DNA of 64,000 bases from Ecdyonurus torrentis (Eukaryota > Arthropoda > Insecta > Ephemeroptera > Heptageniidae), in assembly GCA_949318235.1 (NCBI GenBank), contig OX439132.1, positions 42,550,331 to 42,614,330 on the forward strand. The letters run 5' to 3'. Of the stretch, positions 1 to 12,296 are shown piece by piece. Both the position numbers and the translations under genes were made by a program. Each line of letters begins with the position of its first letter. The stretch's first letter is position 1. The notes below the pieces were generated by a model. It saw nothing but the letters and a program-made list of their open reading frames with translations. It made no database searches and was not told where the DNA came from.

Positions 1-2136
1 GAAATTTAATGGGCTAAATGAATGCAAATAGGTAAAAATTAGAACAATATTTCAAATTTAAAATGAATTAAAACAAAAAATTCAAGGTAAACACAGAATG
101 CAATTTTAAGAAACAAGAAATTGCATTTATATTAAATGAATAATTGAAAAAAGACAACATTTAATTAATTTTATCAACAAACTAGACTGAATTTATGTAT
201 TTAAGATAAAATAATGATGAAATTAATGCAAAATATAGAATAGTTGATAAAATTAGCAAGTTTTTTTAATATTTTAATATTAATATTTTTTAATATTTTA
301 ACTAACATGAAATTACAAAAATTAGAACATATGCATAAAAAAAACTTGAAAAAAAGATCAGATTACAATAAATAATATAATCAATAAGATCAATTTATAA
401 TTAAATAATCGAAACAAATGTAAATTAGCAGATTAATAACCACAAAGTGAAATAGGTTATGCAAATAGCAAATAAATTATAATTAAATGATAGCAAATTT
501 AGACATTTTTATATAAGAATCACAAATTAAATAAGCAATTATAATTAAAAATCCAAAAAAAATGTATATAAGTTAGCAATCAAATGACTAACTGAAATAG
601 GTTTTAAACCAAATTGAATTATAATTAATTGAAACTACGATTAAACGTTTTTACACAAAACAAATATTAGATGAGCGAATTGAAGTAAACTTTAGATAAA
701 AATTATGATTATTATTTAGTGATATTATTGATAAAAATTACAGTATAATTATATGGATTAATTTAAAATTAATTTGAACAATTAAAGGACATGAATGAAC
801 ACTACTTTCAAGAGTAATGGACCTAAAATTGTTATTATTTAGCAAAAAGAGCAAGTTTAAAAATAAAATTATGATATATATTTTGAATTAAACGTAATAT
901 AATACCTAAATGAATATTTGTAATAGAAAGATGCAAATATTAATATGATACTTCATTGTAAAATACAAAAATGAATTATTATGCGTTAAAAAAAATAACA
1001 AATTTTATATAAAAAATATTTAAATTAAGGGAATTATTAAGTGAAACTATTAACTTCATAAAAGGCACGAATGAACAATATTAGAATATTGGTACTTATG
1101 TTTTAAATGATGATTTAAGTTACAGTTATTTATATGAAATTATTAAAATTAAAGTAATTAAGTAAATTTAAATAATTAATGACATAAGGCATGAATGAAC
1201 ATTATTTTAAATATAATGGTCCTTATGTTTTGATTTAATATAGAAAAAAAAATTGATTCAAAATTTTAATATAATCTAAATATGAAACACCTTAATTTTA
1301 TACGATTTGAATTATTATAGAAAAGAAAATTGATTCTAAATCAAAATTAAATGTATCGATATAAAACCAAGATTTTAGATGATTTGAATTCAATAGTTAG
1401 CATATATGAGGTAATTTTACGTTAATTTAACAACAAAACAAAGGTATTTTTTCTTTACGAAGGCAAAATTATCAATACGTAAACTTGAAACAAATGGCGC
1501 GACGAAAAATTGAAGCGATTTAAGTACAAAATAGATGAATATCTTAAGGATTAATTAATATTAAAGTTGAATAATTACTAAAAAATGCTTTAAATTTAAA
1601 TTACGATAGTATAAAATTTAGACGTAAACTCTAAAATGAAATGGAACGACAAAAGTATGATAAATTTTCCCACAAATGAATGGAAAATAATAATAATTAA
1701 TTGAAAATAGTAATAATATTTTGGGATTGTTATTCTAATTTAATTACACTAGAATTAAACTTAAAGTAATCAAAATTGAATAAAAACATGAAAAATATGG
1801 AAGTTTGGGGTTTACGTTACTTTACGTTACGTTTAAATTCATCAAAAATAACGCAAAAAATGAGTATTTATGACTTTTAAAAATGAAATGAATTAAATTG
1901 AAACCAAAACAGTTGATTATAAAATAATATACGCAATTATAATGAGAATTGAATTTTATGATTAAAAAAAATTGAAATAATGATAAATAATGTTAAAAAT
2001 TAATACAAATGAGCATAGATATTACAATTTACGATAATTAATTTAATGATTATATATGCACAAAATATATGATAATTACGATAGAATTTAAATATACAAA
2101 TAATTTAATAACATATACAGATGTTGGCAACTTAGA

Positions 2137-2312
2137 TTAGAAATTATCACCAAATAAGTGCAATAATAACACAAAATAAGGGGAGTATTAGTAAAACGGC
2201 TAGGGGAGGCAAATCTAGCTCGATGTCTACACTTTAAAAGGGCATGAAGTGCGATGTAAACATCAATTATAGATCTCTTTTTCAATGAACCCGGGAAGAG
2301 ATTATAATTAAT
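2137..2312 (+). repeat. Degenerate direct repeat, copy 1
   Basis: This copy shares AATAAGTGCAA, GCTAGGGGAGGCAAA/TCTAGCTCGAT and a stretch with TTTAAAAGGGCAT then GGAAGAGAT with the segment at 3147-3390. The offset is about 1.01-1.08 kb because of internal indels. Both copies keep the same order of motifs, so this is a diverged duplication and not chance. No coding frame is kept. Confidence 0.7.
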
Positions 2313-3146
2313 TAAGTACTATAGGCATTGGCAACCTCTATAGCACAAACAAAATTGAATATATGGCATAAAGCAAACTTTAGTATAAAATTTTGAAATA
2401 ATAATATAAAGGAAACTTAACGCAAGCTCAAAAAAATAAACTAACAAAATTTAAGGAGATATCAACTCTCTGACGAGCAAAAATATCTTACGATTGAAAT
2501 TAAATTAGCATTAAATATTATTGAGGATTTAGCTTAAAATAAACTAGAGTTGAATTTAAAGTAGTCAAAACTGATGAAAAAACGAAAAAAATTTGAAGTT
2601 AAGATGTTACGTAAAGTTGACGTAAAGCTTAAAAATGAATTGGAACCACAAAAGTAAGATGATATTTTCACACAAAAAATGCAAATTACTATATTGTTTA
2701 ATGAAACGCTAAAGTTATATTTAAGAATTACTATTTTACTTCAATTATACTAGAAATAATTTTAAATTAGTCAAAATTGAATGAAATTGTGAAAATTATT
2801 GAAATTTGAATGTTACGTAAACTTATCGTAGAGTTTCAAATGATTGAAAAATGAAAAATTAGCCTTGAATTAAAAGTATGAATCAAATAAATTTGAATTT
2901 TAGACAAAATGAACTTAATTATAATCAATGATAAACTCAGTAAAAATACAAATTGAATTTCACATTAAAAAAAAAAAAATTTAAAATAATGAAATATAAA
3001 GTCACCAGTGATAATATACTTAAATAGCACACAGAAAATTAAATTTACAATATTATTTTTTTACAATTAAAATAATAATAGAATCACACTAGGATTTAAT
3101 TAGACAAATAAAATTAAACAAATATACGGGTATGTTAATGATTTTG

Positions 3147-3390
3147 ATCAGAAATCATCAACGAATAAGTGCAAAGGCACAAAAAAAATGCGTGTACACG
3201 AAATAATTGAATATCAGAGGCTAGGAAAAACGTCCAGCGTAATATTAATAATAACTCAAAGGAGTTTTAATAATAGAGCTAGGGTAGCAAACTAGCTCGA
3301 TATCTACATTTTAAAAGGGCATTAAGTGCATTGTAGATATCAATAATATAATTCTCTTTTACAAAAAACCATGGAAGAGATATTATAATT
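3147..3390 (+). repeat. Degenerate direct repeat, copy 2
   Basis: Partner of 2137-2312. It carries GAATAAGTGCAA, GCTAGGGTAGCAAACTAG, CTCGATATCTACA and TTTTAAAAGGGCATTAAGTG. It is longer than copy 1 because of about 60 extra bases between the first two motifs. Confidence 0.7.
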
Positions 3391-4289
3391 ATTATATTAA
3401 ACTAAAGTACTAGGAGCACGAACAAAATTTTTACTAGGCATGGGAAGACACTAGTATAAAACTTTGAAATAATATACAATAATTGAAAATATAAATTTTA
3501 TAAAATATTGCAAAAGTTAAAAATTTGATTTAATTTGATAATAAATTTGATGAGAAATTGAATGAAATTTATATTTTTAATTCAAAACACAAAATGTTCT
3601 GTACACAAATTCAATAATAATTATACACAAAGGTGTTATATACGCAATATTAATAGTGAATTCAATGAAGATCAACACATTTTATAAATAATAATGTTCA
3701 CTGTACGTAAAAACAATGAGAAATAGTTTTAATACACAAGATTAATTGAATAATTTAAGTAATAAATAGGATATAATGTCAATATTTATGTAACAAACAC
3801 ATTAAAAATTATGCAATGTTGAATAACTTAAACAAAGGTTTGTTATAGAAATGATCAGCTTCTAACAAAACACACAAGTTAATGGACAAAATTTAGTAAT
3901 TGTAAACATAAGATATGATATATGCAATAAAAATAGTTAAATTAAATGAATATAATAACACATAAATGTATGTATTTGAAGAAAAGTAATATACAATACA
4001 TTCAAACACTGAAAAATAGTTCAACAATACTGATTTTAACTGAATAAATTGTGTTTTAAAAAATAAAATATAGTGAAAAGTTACAAGGAAAATAAGTAGT
4101 AACACTCAATTTAACCGATGAATGTGCACAAAGCTACGATAGACATGATAACTTCGTACAAAAATGACGACAAAATACATGAATACAGTATATTAATAAG
4201 CAGCAATAAACAGAAAGGCTGCACAAATTATAATGAAATTTATCAAAACACAATTGAAATATATATTTGATATAAATGACGTACAAATA

Positions 4290-4904
4290 TAATATTAAAT
4301 AAAGGGAAAAACCAGGAAGGTCAAATTGCACGAGAGAGTGCATCAAAATATTATGATGTACGCACGTGGGGCGACAAACAGTGGTGTAAACACAGGGGGT
4401 AAATGACCTTGAACGAAGGTTGGACTCTTTTTGGTTGTGTCGTCACACAAGAGGGGAGTGGAATGAGGGGCGAGATAAAATCTCGTAGAGTCTCGTTGAT
4501 TGATGACGTCATAGATAGGACTTTTTTAAGACGGGAATGGTGGGTCGTTCGCCAGCAAGTGGCTGCGAACCGACTGACTTTGAAGGCTTGAAGGTCAGGC
4601 AGGGCTTTGACAAAACAGTGTTGCCAAATTTATGTTATGTCGAATCCAGTCCTGAATATGCCCCTGTTGCCAATTTTCCCAAAAGATGATGCAATCACAG
4701 GAAAATTTGCAAAAATGATAAAATTTCACATTTTAGTCAAAAATTTAAATGAATAATCAGAAATATCACTGAGATTAAATATTATTATAAGAAAACACAG
4801 AAAATGTTAGAATATGGCACCAATTAATACATGAAAACTAAGTACAGATGACAAAATTCATGACCAAGTGGGTCAGGGTTCAGGTGCCAAAATTAATGAA
4901 AAAA
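4290..4904. other. Less AT-rich non-coding stretch
   Basis: Composition becomes less AT-rich around 4370-4620, with a TGACGTCA site at about 4503. A 62-codon open frame at 4403-4591 has no recognisable domain or splice context, so I do not call it a gene. Confidence 0.4.
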
Positions 4905-5275
4905 TTTGACACAAAATTAAAAATTAATATGTCAAAAGGTGTCAAAACTCATCCACTTTAAAGTTATGTTGAGAAAAGTTTATAATATTGATGCACAAAG
5001 GCGGATGATTAAAGATTTGGACAAAGTTATTGAGCGTGTGGTTTGGCCGTGCCGACCGCATGAGTCAGGTTCACGGGCAGTTTTTAGAAAAACATTTCAC
5101 AAAAATTAGCAAATTATTATGTCAATCAATGGCAAAAATCACTCACTTTATAAATTTGATGAGAAACGTTAATAATAATTGCACACTAGGTGGATGATGA
5201 CAGATTTCTAGGATGTGTGGGTGGCCATTGCCCATACATACCGGTAGGATCAAAGCAAAGTTTAGATTTCACACA
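4905..5275 (+). repeat. Diverged tandem duplication, about 190-bp unit
   Basis: Two adjacent copies share the order ACAAAATTA, TTAATATGTCA/TTATTATGTCA, AAAA(A)TCA..CACTTTA, GTTGAGAAAAGTT/TGATGAGAAACGTT, TGCACA..GG..GGATGAT. The first runs from about 4910 and the second from about 5097. Identity is moderate with several indels, so the duplication is old. No coding potential. Confidence 0.65.
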
Positions 5276-6290
5276 CGTCAAAGTTTATATAATATATATG
5301 AGTGCCACAAAATGAAAAAATAATGGCAATATGCAAATATAGTAGGATGTCAGGATAATATAATAATGAGTTCAAAAGTTATACATGTAATCAGATATTA
5401 TACATACATGTATAAAATATTTAATGTAAAAAACACTATGGCACACAAAAAAAAATTGAAAATGTGTGTAAATTAGAGTACTTAACCAGAGTAACCACTT
5501 AATTGAAGTTCTGGACGAAAATCACAGAAGGCTTGACAAATTACGTGAAATAAAAATTTTCAAAATTCACGCAATAATGGCGCAAAGGTAGTAATCCAGG
5601 CAATATGGCGCAAAAGGTAGATATCCACTTCTGAATTGTTAACAAATAAAATAATGGTTCTACTTTGATATGTGAGATATAAATAGGTGGTTGTGGTTAA
5701 GTATAAATAAGATAAGACTCGATGATCTAGGTTTAAGATATGTATTGGACTTACACACTAATTACACACTAATAATACATTTAAATACCCGTAGGCTACA
5801 TTATGATGTTTTTTCGTTCGCTGTCTCCGATCGAATCTCTCGCATCCAACCGCTGCGATGAAGTATAGGGGGAGCTTTGACGTTAGCTTTCAGTCGTTTT
5901 ACTACGTAGTATTTTAAATTTGACTAGATGGCGCTGCGCTCCTACTGTTTTTTAGCGTGTTTTAAACAAAACAGAAGTTAGCTTCACCAGATTTTTAGCA
6001 AATTTTAGTATGTGAAGCTAACTTCATTGTATAAATCATGTATAAAAAAAGGACTAGTGGCACCCTCTATTTATATATAAAGTAACAACCGAAGGTAAGA
6101 CGATTTAACACGGTACATCCAAGCGGTTGCTCGCATCGGACCGTCTCGTGCGTCAAGCGCACTCGACCAACTCCGGCGCTCACGCCTCGGCACTTGCCTT
6201 GGCGCTAACCCATTCAAATAACTACATGATAGACAGGCTGGCCATAAATATCGCTAACAGTATTTTACATACAGATTTTTTCTGCGTAGG
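5276..6290. other. Non-coding DNA with a small GC-richer patch
   Basis: About 5820-5960 and 6100-6210 are richer in G and C than the surroundings and contain CpG (for example TTCGTTCG and CTCGCATC). An open frame at 6127-6318 has no recognised domain. I see no promoter element I can name. Confidence 0.35.
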
Positions 6291-6527
6291 GATATATAAT
6301 ATTATGTATATTATGTAAAATCCTGAATATTTTGGTAGGAGATGAAAAAATAAAGCAATAAAAGTATTTAAATATAGTTTTCTTTATAAAATATTGTCAT
6401 TAAAGCCATATATAATATTATGTATATTATGTAAAATCCTGAATATTTTGGTAGGAGAGATGAAAAAATAAAGCAATAAAAGTACTTAAATATAGTTTTC
6501 TGTATAAAATATTGTCATTAAAGCCAT
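6291..6527 (+). repeat. Recent tandem duplication, about 117-bp unit
   Basis: Two head-to-tail copies are nearly identical. Each holds TATTATGTATATTATGTAAA, then CCTGAATATTTTGGTAGGAG and AATAAAGCAATAAAAGTA. The second copy starts at about 6409 and differs by a 2-base insertion (GAGA) and a few substitutions. The low divergence contrasts with the neighbouring old repeats, so this is a young local event. A TA tract follows at about 6526-6543. Confidence 0.9.
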
Positions 6528-6543
6528 ATATATATATATATAT

Positions 6544-8173
6544 AGACCACATAAAACAACTTGTGCTTTTTAATGACTATAAACACGAAATGGGATCTTC
6601 AAAAAGGATGACAATTTTTACCAGAATGTTAATGTAGCCCCACGAGAGAGAGTGAAAATACTGTAAAGTATGCAATTTACGTGAATATTCATGTTTATGA
6701 CGTCAGAAACATGCAAAAATTAGTATGAAAATGTTGTGCGGGATGCATAAATCGAATTTTCTGATCACTGCTACGGGGCTACTGTTGGTTTTTGAGACAA
6801 ACTAAGACACTAAAGTTATATAATATGTAATTCCCATTAAGTGTTTTGTGATGTAAATGCTTATGTTTTTCTCTGGTCTATTTTTTTAAGTGGTCCACGT
6901 CATATGGACCTTCACAAGGGTAATTTTTAGTTTTACTTTATAATTATTATTAGTATTCAAAGGTGAATTTACCATGTGAAAATTTCTTAGAACGTAAAAG
7001 TAATATCTTTATTTATTTATTACTGATAGAGTATAATAGTTAATAAAACTACAAAATTATATAATAAAAAATACATATTACATGTATTATAAAAAGGATG
7101 CGGTGAAAAATTAGCTGTATAATTAAAAGTTGAAACGTTATACGTTATGGGCTTAAATCGTGGGACTTTAAACAAGAAGTTTTGGTATTGATAATTGATC
7201 TATTATTCACAAGATGCAATCGTAATCGTAGTATAGCGTGTATATACCGTGGGTGAATATACTTTCAATATGCAATGCAATTGATTGCATATATTTAGAA
7301 ACTACTGAATTTTCTTGCAATCAAATTTATTTTGCAATGTATATTTTGCACCAGGTGATCGAATATGTATCAAATTATATAGCCTCTAATTATATAATAT
7401 AATATCGAAACAACTTAAAATTATACATAAAATTAAGCTATCTAAACTGCATTAGCTAAATCACCTACATAGTATACACATAACTTATACCATAAAAACT
7501 AAATATTAAAAAGAACATAAAAACACCTACTTTTGATGTCTTCTTTTCTTCTGGACCCCTAGGTTGGCACCGTTAGGTTTCGGCGGGGTCCAATGAAGTT
7601 CAGCAGCAATCAAATGAAATCCAGGTCATCATGAGTCCTTATGGTCACTAGGTCCTTCCGGTCAGTAAGGGTCCTCCAAATGACGTATGTGGTAGTCCTT
7701 GAGGTCATATAGTGCCTGGATATCTGGATATATCGTATAGAGTAACCTGAAAATCTAAGTCAAATCAGGAATAGTTTTTTTATTTGGAGCTTATCGGTAA
7801 TGAAAATTTCTAAAAATATATTTAAGGCTAATAACACGTAAAATTAAGAATGTCCAGTAACCCTAATAAAAATATCTCTGGAATCATTGCAGTTGTTTCC
7901 TCAAATATCGAAAGAAAAAAATTATTAAAATATTGCTCTTCATAGCCGCATAGGTTAAACTTGGCTTCTCCCGCGCTCTATACCGAGAAGCTGCATTATA
8001 TTAAAAACAGCAGTTATTTCATCATTCAAAAAAATATAATTTTAATATAATTTCAAATAACCTATAAATAAAATTGTTAATTATAAACAAAATAAACAAT
8101 TATCAAAGAATGAATATTTAAATATGTTAAATTATTTCTATAAATTCAATTTATTTTTAACTATAGTTGTACA
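6544..8173. other. Non-coding stretch
   Basis: No gene or element is recognised. A patch at 7550-7745 is dense in GGTCC/AGGTC words (GGGGTCC, AGGTCAT, TAGGTCC, GGGTCC, GAGGTCAT), which may be a decayed short tandem repeat. Confidence 0.35.
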
Positions 8174-8210
8174 ATTTGATGCAGGGCTAAAAGTAGAAAT
8201 AAATCATTAC

Positions 8211-8306
8211 CGGGGCTCATCTGCGGCGAGCGCGAAGCGCGAGCCGCAAGGGGGTGGGGTGCAGGGGGGAGCCCCCTGCCGGGGGTGCGGGGGGCAGAGC
8301 CCCCCG
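8211..8306. repeat. GC-rich palindromic cluster
   Basis: This is an abrupt G+C island inside the hAT-like element. It contains GCGAGCGCGAAGCGCGAGC, then GGGGGAGCCCCCTGCCGGGG and GGGGGGCAGAGCCCCCC. Each can fold into a stable hairpin. It lies just inside the left end, where hAT-type elements often carry subterminal structures. A 61-codon open frame crossing it is a by-product of composition. Confidence 0.75.
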
Positions 8307-8518
8307 TAAAAAAAAATCGTAATTTTTTATGTAAAATAACGTGATTTTGCATTACTAATTATAAATAAATATCTAGATGTTTTATATTCTTTTATTAGGG
8401 TTGAGCCGACAAATCCGGAGACATTTCAGTGCGTTTATTTTCCGCTGATTCGTTTACACTTTATTTTATTTTTTATTTTTTTTCATAAAGTTAATGATAT
8501 GCAGAAATGAGACCTCTG

Positions 8519-9598
8519 GCCATAAAACACCGAAATTTTTAAGTGAAGTGATTAAAGTTGGTAGATGAAGTTTTGGTAAGGAGTACCTCTGATCGCGCCG
8601 GAAAACCGCTAAACTGATGCTTTAGAAATCTTTAGTTACAACAGATTTTGCATGCACAAAATTTCACCGTAATTTTCTGAAGGCAAAAAATTCATAGAAA
8701 ATATTAAATCCCTAAATTGAAAACAAAGAACAAAAAGAAAAAGGGCAGAGGACCTGTGAAGCCATCCAGGCTAAGAAAAAAGGTCCTTTAGGTTACTATA
8801 ATGCTATAATTATTTAGGGGCAAAATTATATAGAGTCAGCACAACCAAAATAGCTTTCAATGCAGAATAAGACCTCGCAGATAGCATATTTTGTGTCATT
8901 ATAAGAAATCAGGTACTGCGGGATAATTGACTAAAAAAAAAAGAAAAGAAAGAAAAACCTGAAAATTTGCACAAAGCGATATAACATTGTGTATGGTATT
9001 TTTAAAATTTTAAACAAATTGGGGGGTCACCATGCTAGATTTTAAATCATAATTTTTTTGAAGCTTTTAGTCACATAAAAGAGCCCATGTTAATTTTAAT
9101 AATTATTTTCTCTCTTATCTTATCTGATGGTTACGGGTTCTGGTAATTTTATCATATATATAGCTGTTACTATATTAACTTTGAAATGGCATCATAACGT
9201 TTGCAAGTTTTCTTTTTAGATTTTGAGATGCTATATAGCCATCTATATACAACCCTTGTAGCTTTATCTGTCACTAAATTGTATAGAATCAGGAGTAACT
9301 GGGATTAAAAGTTGTAAACTTTGGGATTTATAATTTTCAAAAACAGAAAATTTACAATATTCCATTTTTTGAAAATGTTAAAACTTCTTCTCAAAACACA
9401 AAAGAGAGCCGTAGTGCTGACAGATGGCTCGATTATAACCCTGATGAAGACCCTTGGGTAGCTAGGACCCAAGTTTCGTGCTAGTTTCCACGTCCTAGCC
9501 GTACTTCCTAGCAATAATCGGGCGCGAATAAAAACTGTACTGAAACTTCATCTACCAACTTTAATGACTTCACTTAAAGATGCCGGTGCTGTGTGGCT
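8519..9598. mobile_element. Nested inverted-repeat element
   Basis: Sequence at 8519-8575 reappears reversed at 9542-9598. The best part is the 19-base AAAGTTGGTAGATGAAGTT, preceded by AAGTGAAGT. The interior 8905-9240 (with GGGGGGTCACCATGCTAGAT and AAGAGCCCATGTTAATTT) recurs in reverse complement at 21715-22035, so this is a dispersed family. I see no clear target duplication and no transposase. Confidence 0.7.
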
Positions 9599-10077
9599 AT
9601 GTATTTTTTCTACATATTATAGGCTTTATGAAAAACTAAACGGAAATAAAATCACGCAAATACATATCGGTGGAAATCAAGGTTTAAATGTTTCTGGATT
9701 TGCCAGCCTAAACCTGTATGCTTTTACACAATATTTTGGATTCAAAATACAATTAAACACCATTTAAACACAACCATATTAAACACCACTTTTTTTAAGA
9801 ATTAGAATAACTTAATATTATATAAACATAACACACATCATGATACTGCGTATTATAATAATATTTATTATCTAGATAAAATATTTGAGTGTGTGTGTTT
9901 CCTTAAAAAAAAAAACAAAAAAAAAAATATATATATTACAAGGCGCTAAAATCTTTATTTCAAGTATTTACTAAAAATTATAAGAAATTTTATTACCGGG
10001 GCTGAGCACCGGCTGTCAATTTATTACCGGTGCTGAGCCCCGGCAAGCCCCGGCTTACTTTTAGCCCTGATTTGATG

Positions 10078-10910
10078 TATAAAAATGATTAATCAATTAT
10101 ATACTATAGTAATTAAATTGCAATTTTTTAAATTTGCGCAATAAATCCTTACAATACATATTGTTACCATTGAGAAAATTACAATTATTTATTTCTTGTG
10201 TAATTACTTCATTTCTAATTTATTTTACTATTTATCAAGAACAGTATTTAATTATTAATGCAAAGTTTAATATGTGAAAGTTGTGTTTTTTTATTCATCC
10301 ATCTTGGTCATATCCTGGCCTACACCAAAAGGTATTTCTGTATAACGAAATGATAAAGATATGATTGCCCACTCTATGATGCTGGTGCTCCGAGACTCGT
10401 GGTGACACGGCAGGTCGGCGTCTCGTTAGTCATCACGTCACTGGCCTCTGTCCTTGTCACGAGCTTCTGTCACCGCTAATACCGGCAACCGGTACGTGTG
10501 TGACTGCTCGCGGTAGTGGTCCTCGTGGAGCAGGGTTCAGGGTCTCCAATTGCACCACCAATTATCTGATTTAAGAAAGGACAAATACCGTCCTAATTTT
10601 GAACTTTACAAAGAGGAGTAAGAGGACTTGCCAAAATACTTATTGGCAAAAAGACAATTATTACTCTCTTTTTTTTTGCCTGATACGGTGAGCGATGTAA
10701 TGCAACTACTGTAAACTCGCTGAATGATGGCCAGACAATATTGGCTTGACATCCAACAAGCATTAAATTGGTTTACATTCAGACATTCGACGAATTTCCA
10801 CCGATTGATGGCTCAAGTTGCTTTTCAAAATAATAATTGTAGTTGATAATATATAAAATTAATGCTGAAAATAATTTGTGCAATTAATTTTGCATTTAAA
10901 TAATGCAAAA
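10078..10910. other. Non-coding stretch with a GC-richer patch
   Basis: 10380-10550 is richer in GC (for example CTCGTGGTGACACGG and ACCGGCAACCGGTACGTG) but holds no frame or motif I recognise. The rest is AT-rich. Confidence 0.35.
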
Positions 10911-11099
10911 GTTCCTCTGATAGACCACGCTGAGCTGCATGCGGAGAGCAGCAGGTTGTGCGCCTGTCCGCCATATTGGTGTTTGGTCTGCAGACTAAGC
11001 CGGAGGTCTTCAGGAGGATATCTGTGAGTTATCATCAGATATTAGTCAGGATTTGAGGATCGAGGAATGTGGCGGCCAGCTTGCATCAGGTTAGTAAAA
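10911..11099 (+). pseudogene. PPP4R4: PPP4R4-type HEAT exon Y, truncated copy
   Basis: Partial copy of the exon best seen at 16004-16280. In one frame it reads VVRLSAILVFGLQTKPEVFR, matching a HEAT-repeat segment of PPP4R4-like proteins. One base is missing just after this, so the rest (ELSSDISQDLR) continues in another frame. It ends at a good donor, CATCAG|GTTAGT, shared with three other copies. The 5' part of the exon and its acceptor are absent. Decayed, not functional. Confidence 0.6.
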
Positions 11100-11136
11100 A
11101 TAAATTTATATATGAACTAAGAGTTGTCTTATAGCA

Positions 11137-11833
11137 CTGATAAGTAGAGACCGGATTTTTAGGTGAAAAAAGGTGATAAAACCTAAAAAAAGGTGATAAA
11201 ACCTGAAAAAAGGTGATGAATTCAGAAAAAAGGTGATACAATTTTTTTAAAAGTAAAAAAAAAAAAAGAATAAAAGATATTTTTTTAGTGTATGCTATAC
11301 TGTCTATAGGTATTTTGTAGCTACAAGTACAACCTACAACAACAAAAAAAAAGAAAAAAAAGATTCATTGTATAATACTATATTTAAAGGAAACAAATAG
11401 ACAAATAGAGGCAAATTTGCACATCATTTCATTCGGTCATTGGCTCTTCTTCTGCGCCACCTTCGTCTTCTGCCTCATCTTCTTCTTCTTCCTCCTCATC
11501 TTCACCCTCTACAATCAGTGTTTCCATGTCAATTTCTTCACCCAGTTTATTTATGTTGCAGTTTCATACGACAATCATCTCCAGATTGTCGTCAGTTAAA
11601 TTTGTTAAATTTGATGGCATACAATGGATCTCTGTTTTAAAAAATTCAGGTAAAATATCTTCTTTTTTTTAAACGTTTTGTTAATTCTTAAAAAAAAATA
11701 CTCATTTAGGTGAAAAAAGTTGAGGAAAAGGTAAAAAAAAGGTGATAAAACCTAAAAAAAGGTGAAAAATAAAAAAAAGTTGATATCAAACGGCTCGAAA
11801 TTTTCGTCTGAAAATCCCGTCTCTACTGATAAG
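11137..11833. mobile_element. hAT element (element 2), 681 bp, with transposase remnant
   Basis: The element proper is 11145-11825. Its ends are TAGAGACCGGATTTT and, reversed, TAGAGACGGGATTTT. It is flanked by the 8-bp direct repeat CTGATAAG (11137-11144, 11826-11833), which fits the hAT preference nTnnnnAn. Subterminal regions carry repeated AAAAAAGGTGATAAAACCT. The paralogous sequence at 16315-16335 has the same flank with a single CTGATAAG and no insert, a natural empty site. The interior encodes a degraded transposase C-terminus on the minus strand. Confidence 0.93.
11423..11640 (-). pseudogene. hAT transposase C-terminal remnant
   Basis: Read on the minus strand, the sequence gives PSNLTNLTDDNLEMIVV followed by a stop. 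A few codons later in the adjacent frame comes NKLGEEIDMETLIVEGEDEE, running into a Glu/Asp-rich tail and a stop at about 11423. Acidic tails after the dimerisation region are common in hAT transposases. The upstream catalytic and dimerisation domains are gone, so the element is internally deleted and cannot supply its own enzyme. The plus-strand leucine/phenylalanine-rich open frames here are antisense shadows. Confidence 0.65.
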
Positions 11834-12194
11834 AAAGGTTAACTCTCGAGATGATCTCGTTTTGAATCAAGTGAGAAATAAGATTTTGAAAAGAATCACA
11901 AGTGCAGAAATTATTAAGTTTGTAATTTATTCTGCATAATATATATCTTTGTTGAATAAATTTATGCTTCATTATAACACCATAAAAATTATTTTATTTT
12001 AAAAATATAATAAGTTACGCCTAATAGCACTGTAATTATGAAGTATAACTGAAAATATGCTGTATTACACTATGCTAAAAATGAGCTATATTTTTTTATA
12101 CTGTGAACTTAATTTTCTTCTTTCGTGAAGATTTTTTTTATTATTAATTATGCCAGTTAAAATAAATATATAAATATGATGTTTTGATTGACAG

Positions 12195-12296
12195 GTTCTG
12201 ATGTTGGTGACTGCTGCCTGCTCCATATGCCTCGCAACTACATTTCGCTTCTGAGCAGATCCGAGACCGTGACTTGTCATTTCAATTTGACGTCAA
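12195..12296 (+). pseudogene. PPP4R4-type exon X, left copy
   Basis: Bounded by acceptor TTGATTGACAG| and donor TCAA|GTAAGT. The phase-1 frame starts SDVGDCC and ends SRSETVTCHFNLTS, open throughout. It differs from the right copy (47507-47599) by an in-frame 9-base insertion and several silent changes, as expected of sequence that was once translated. The order relative to the next exon agrees with PPP4R4 proteins: a HEAT helix, then an (S/T)PD-type helix. The downstream exon start at 13199 would join in frame. Cysteine content is unusual for that family. Confidence 0.55.

Larger units (their letters stand above)
1..4290. other. A-rich non-coding region with degenerate repeats
   Basis: No gene is supported here. 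The plus strand is visibly A-rich over T and poor in C for several kilobases, and all frames are full of stops. Old local duplications are visible. A block of about 50 bases containing GCATGAATGAACA-like text occurs near 785, 1061 and 1187. A block containing AAGTTGACGTAAAGCTT near 2610 resembles sequence near 1620. A larger pair lies at 2137-2312 and 3147-3390. The region could be a very old retroelement or decayed satellite, but I recognise no domain. Confidence 0.6.
8174..10077. mobile_element. hAT-like non-autonomous transposon (element 1)
   Basis: The element proper is 8182-10069 (1,888 bp). Its ends are exact 14-bp inverted repeats: CAGGGCTAAAAGTA on the left and its reverse complement at 10056-10069. 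It is flanked by the 8-bp direct repeat ATTTGATG (8174-8181 and 10070-10077). An 8-bp duplication with CAGGG-type ends is characteristic of hAT elements. Subterminal TTACCGG..CTGAGC repeats lie inside the right end, with a related TTACCGGGGCT near the left end. No transposase frame is visible, and much of the interior is another element (8519-9598). The duplication does not fit the preferred nTnnnnAn at position 7, so the class is likely rather than certain. Confidence 0.85.
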
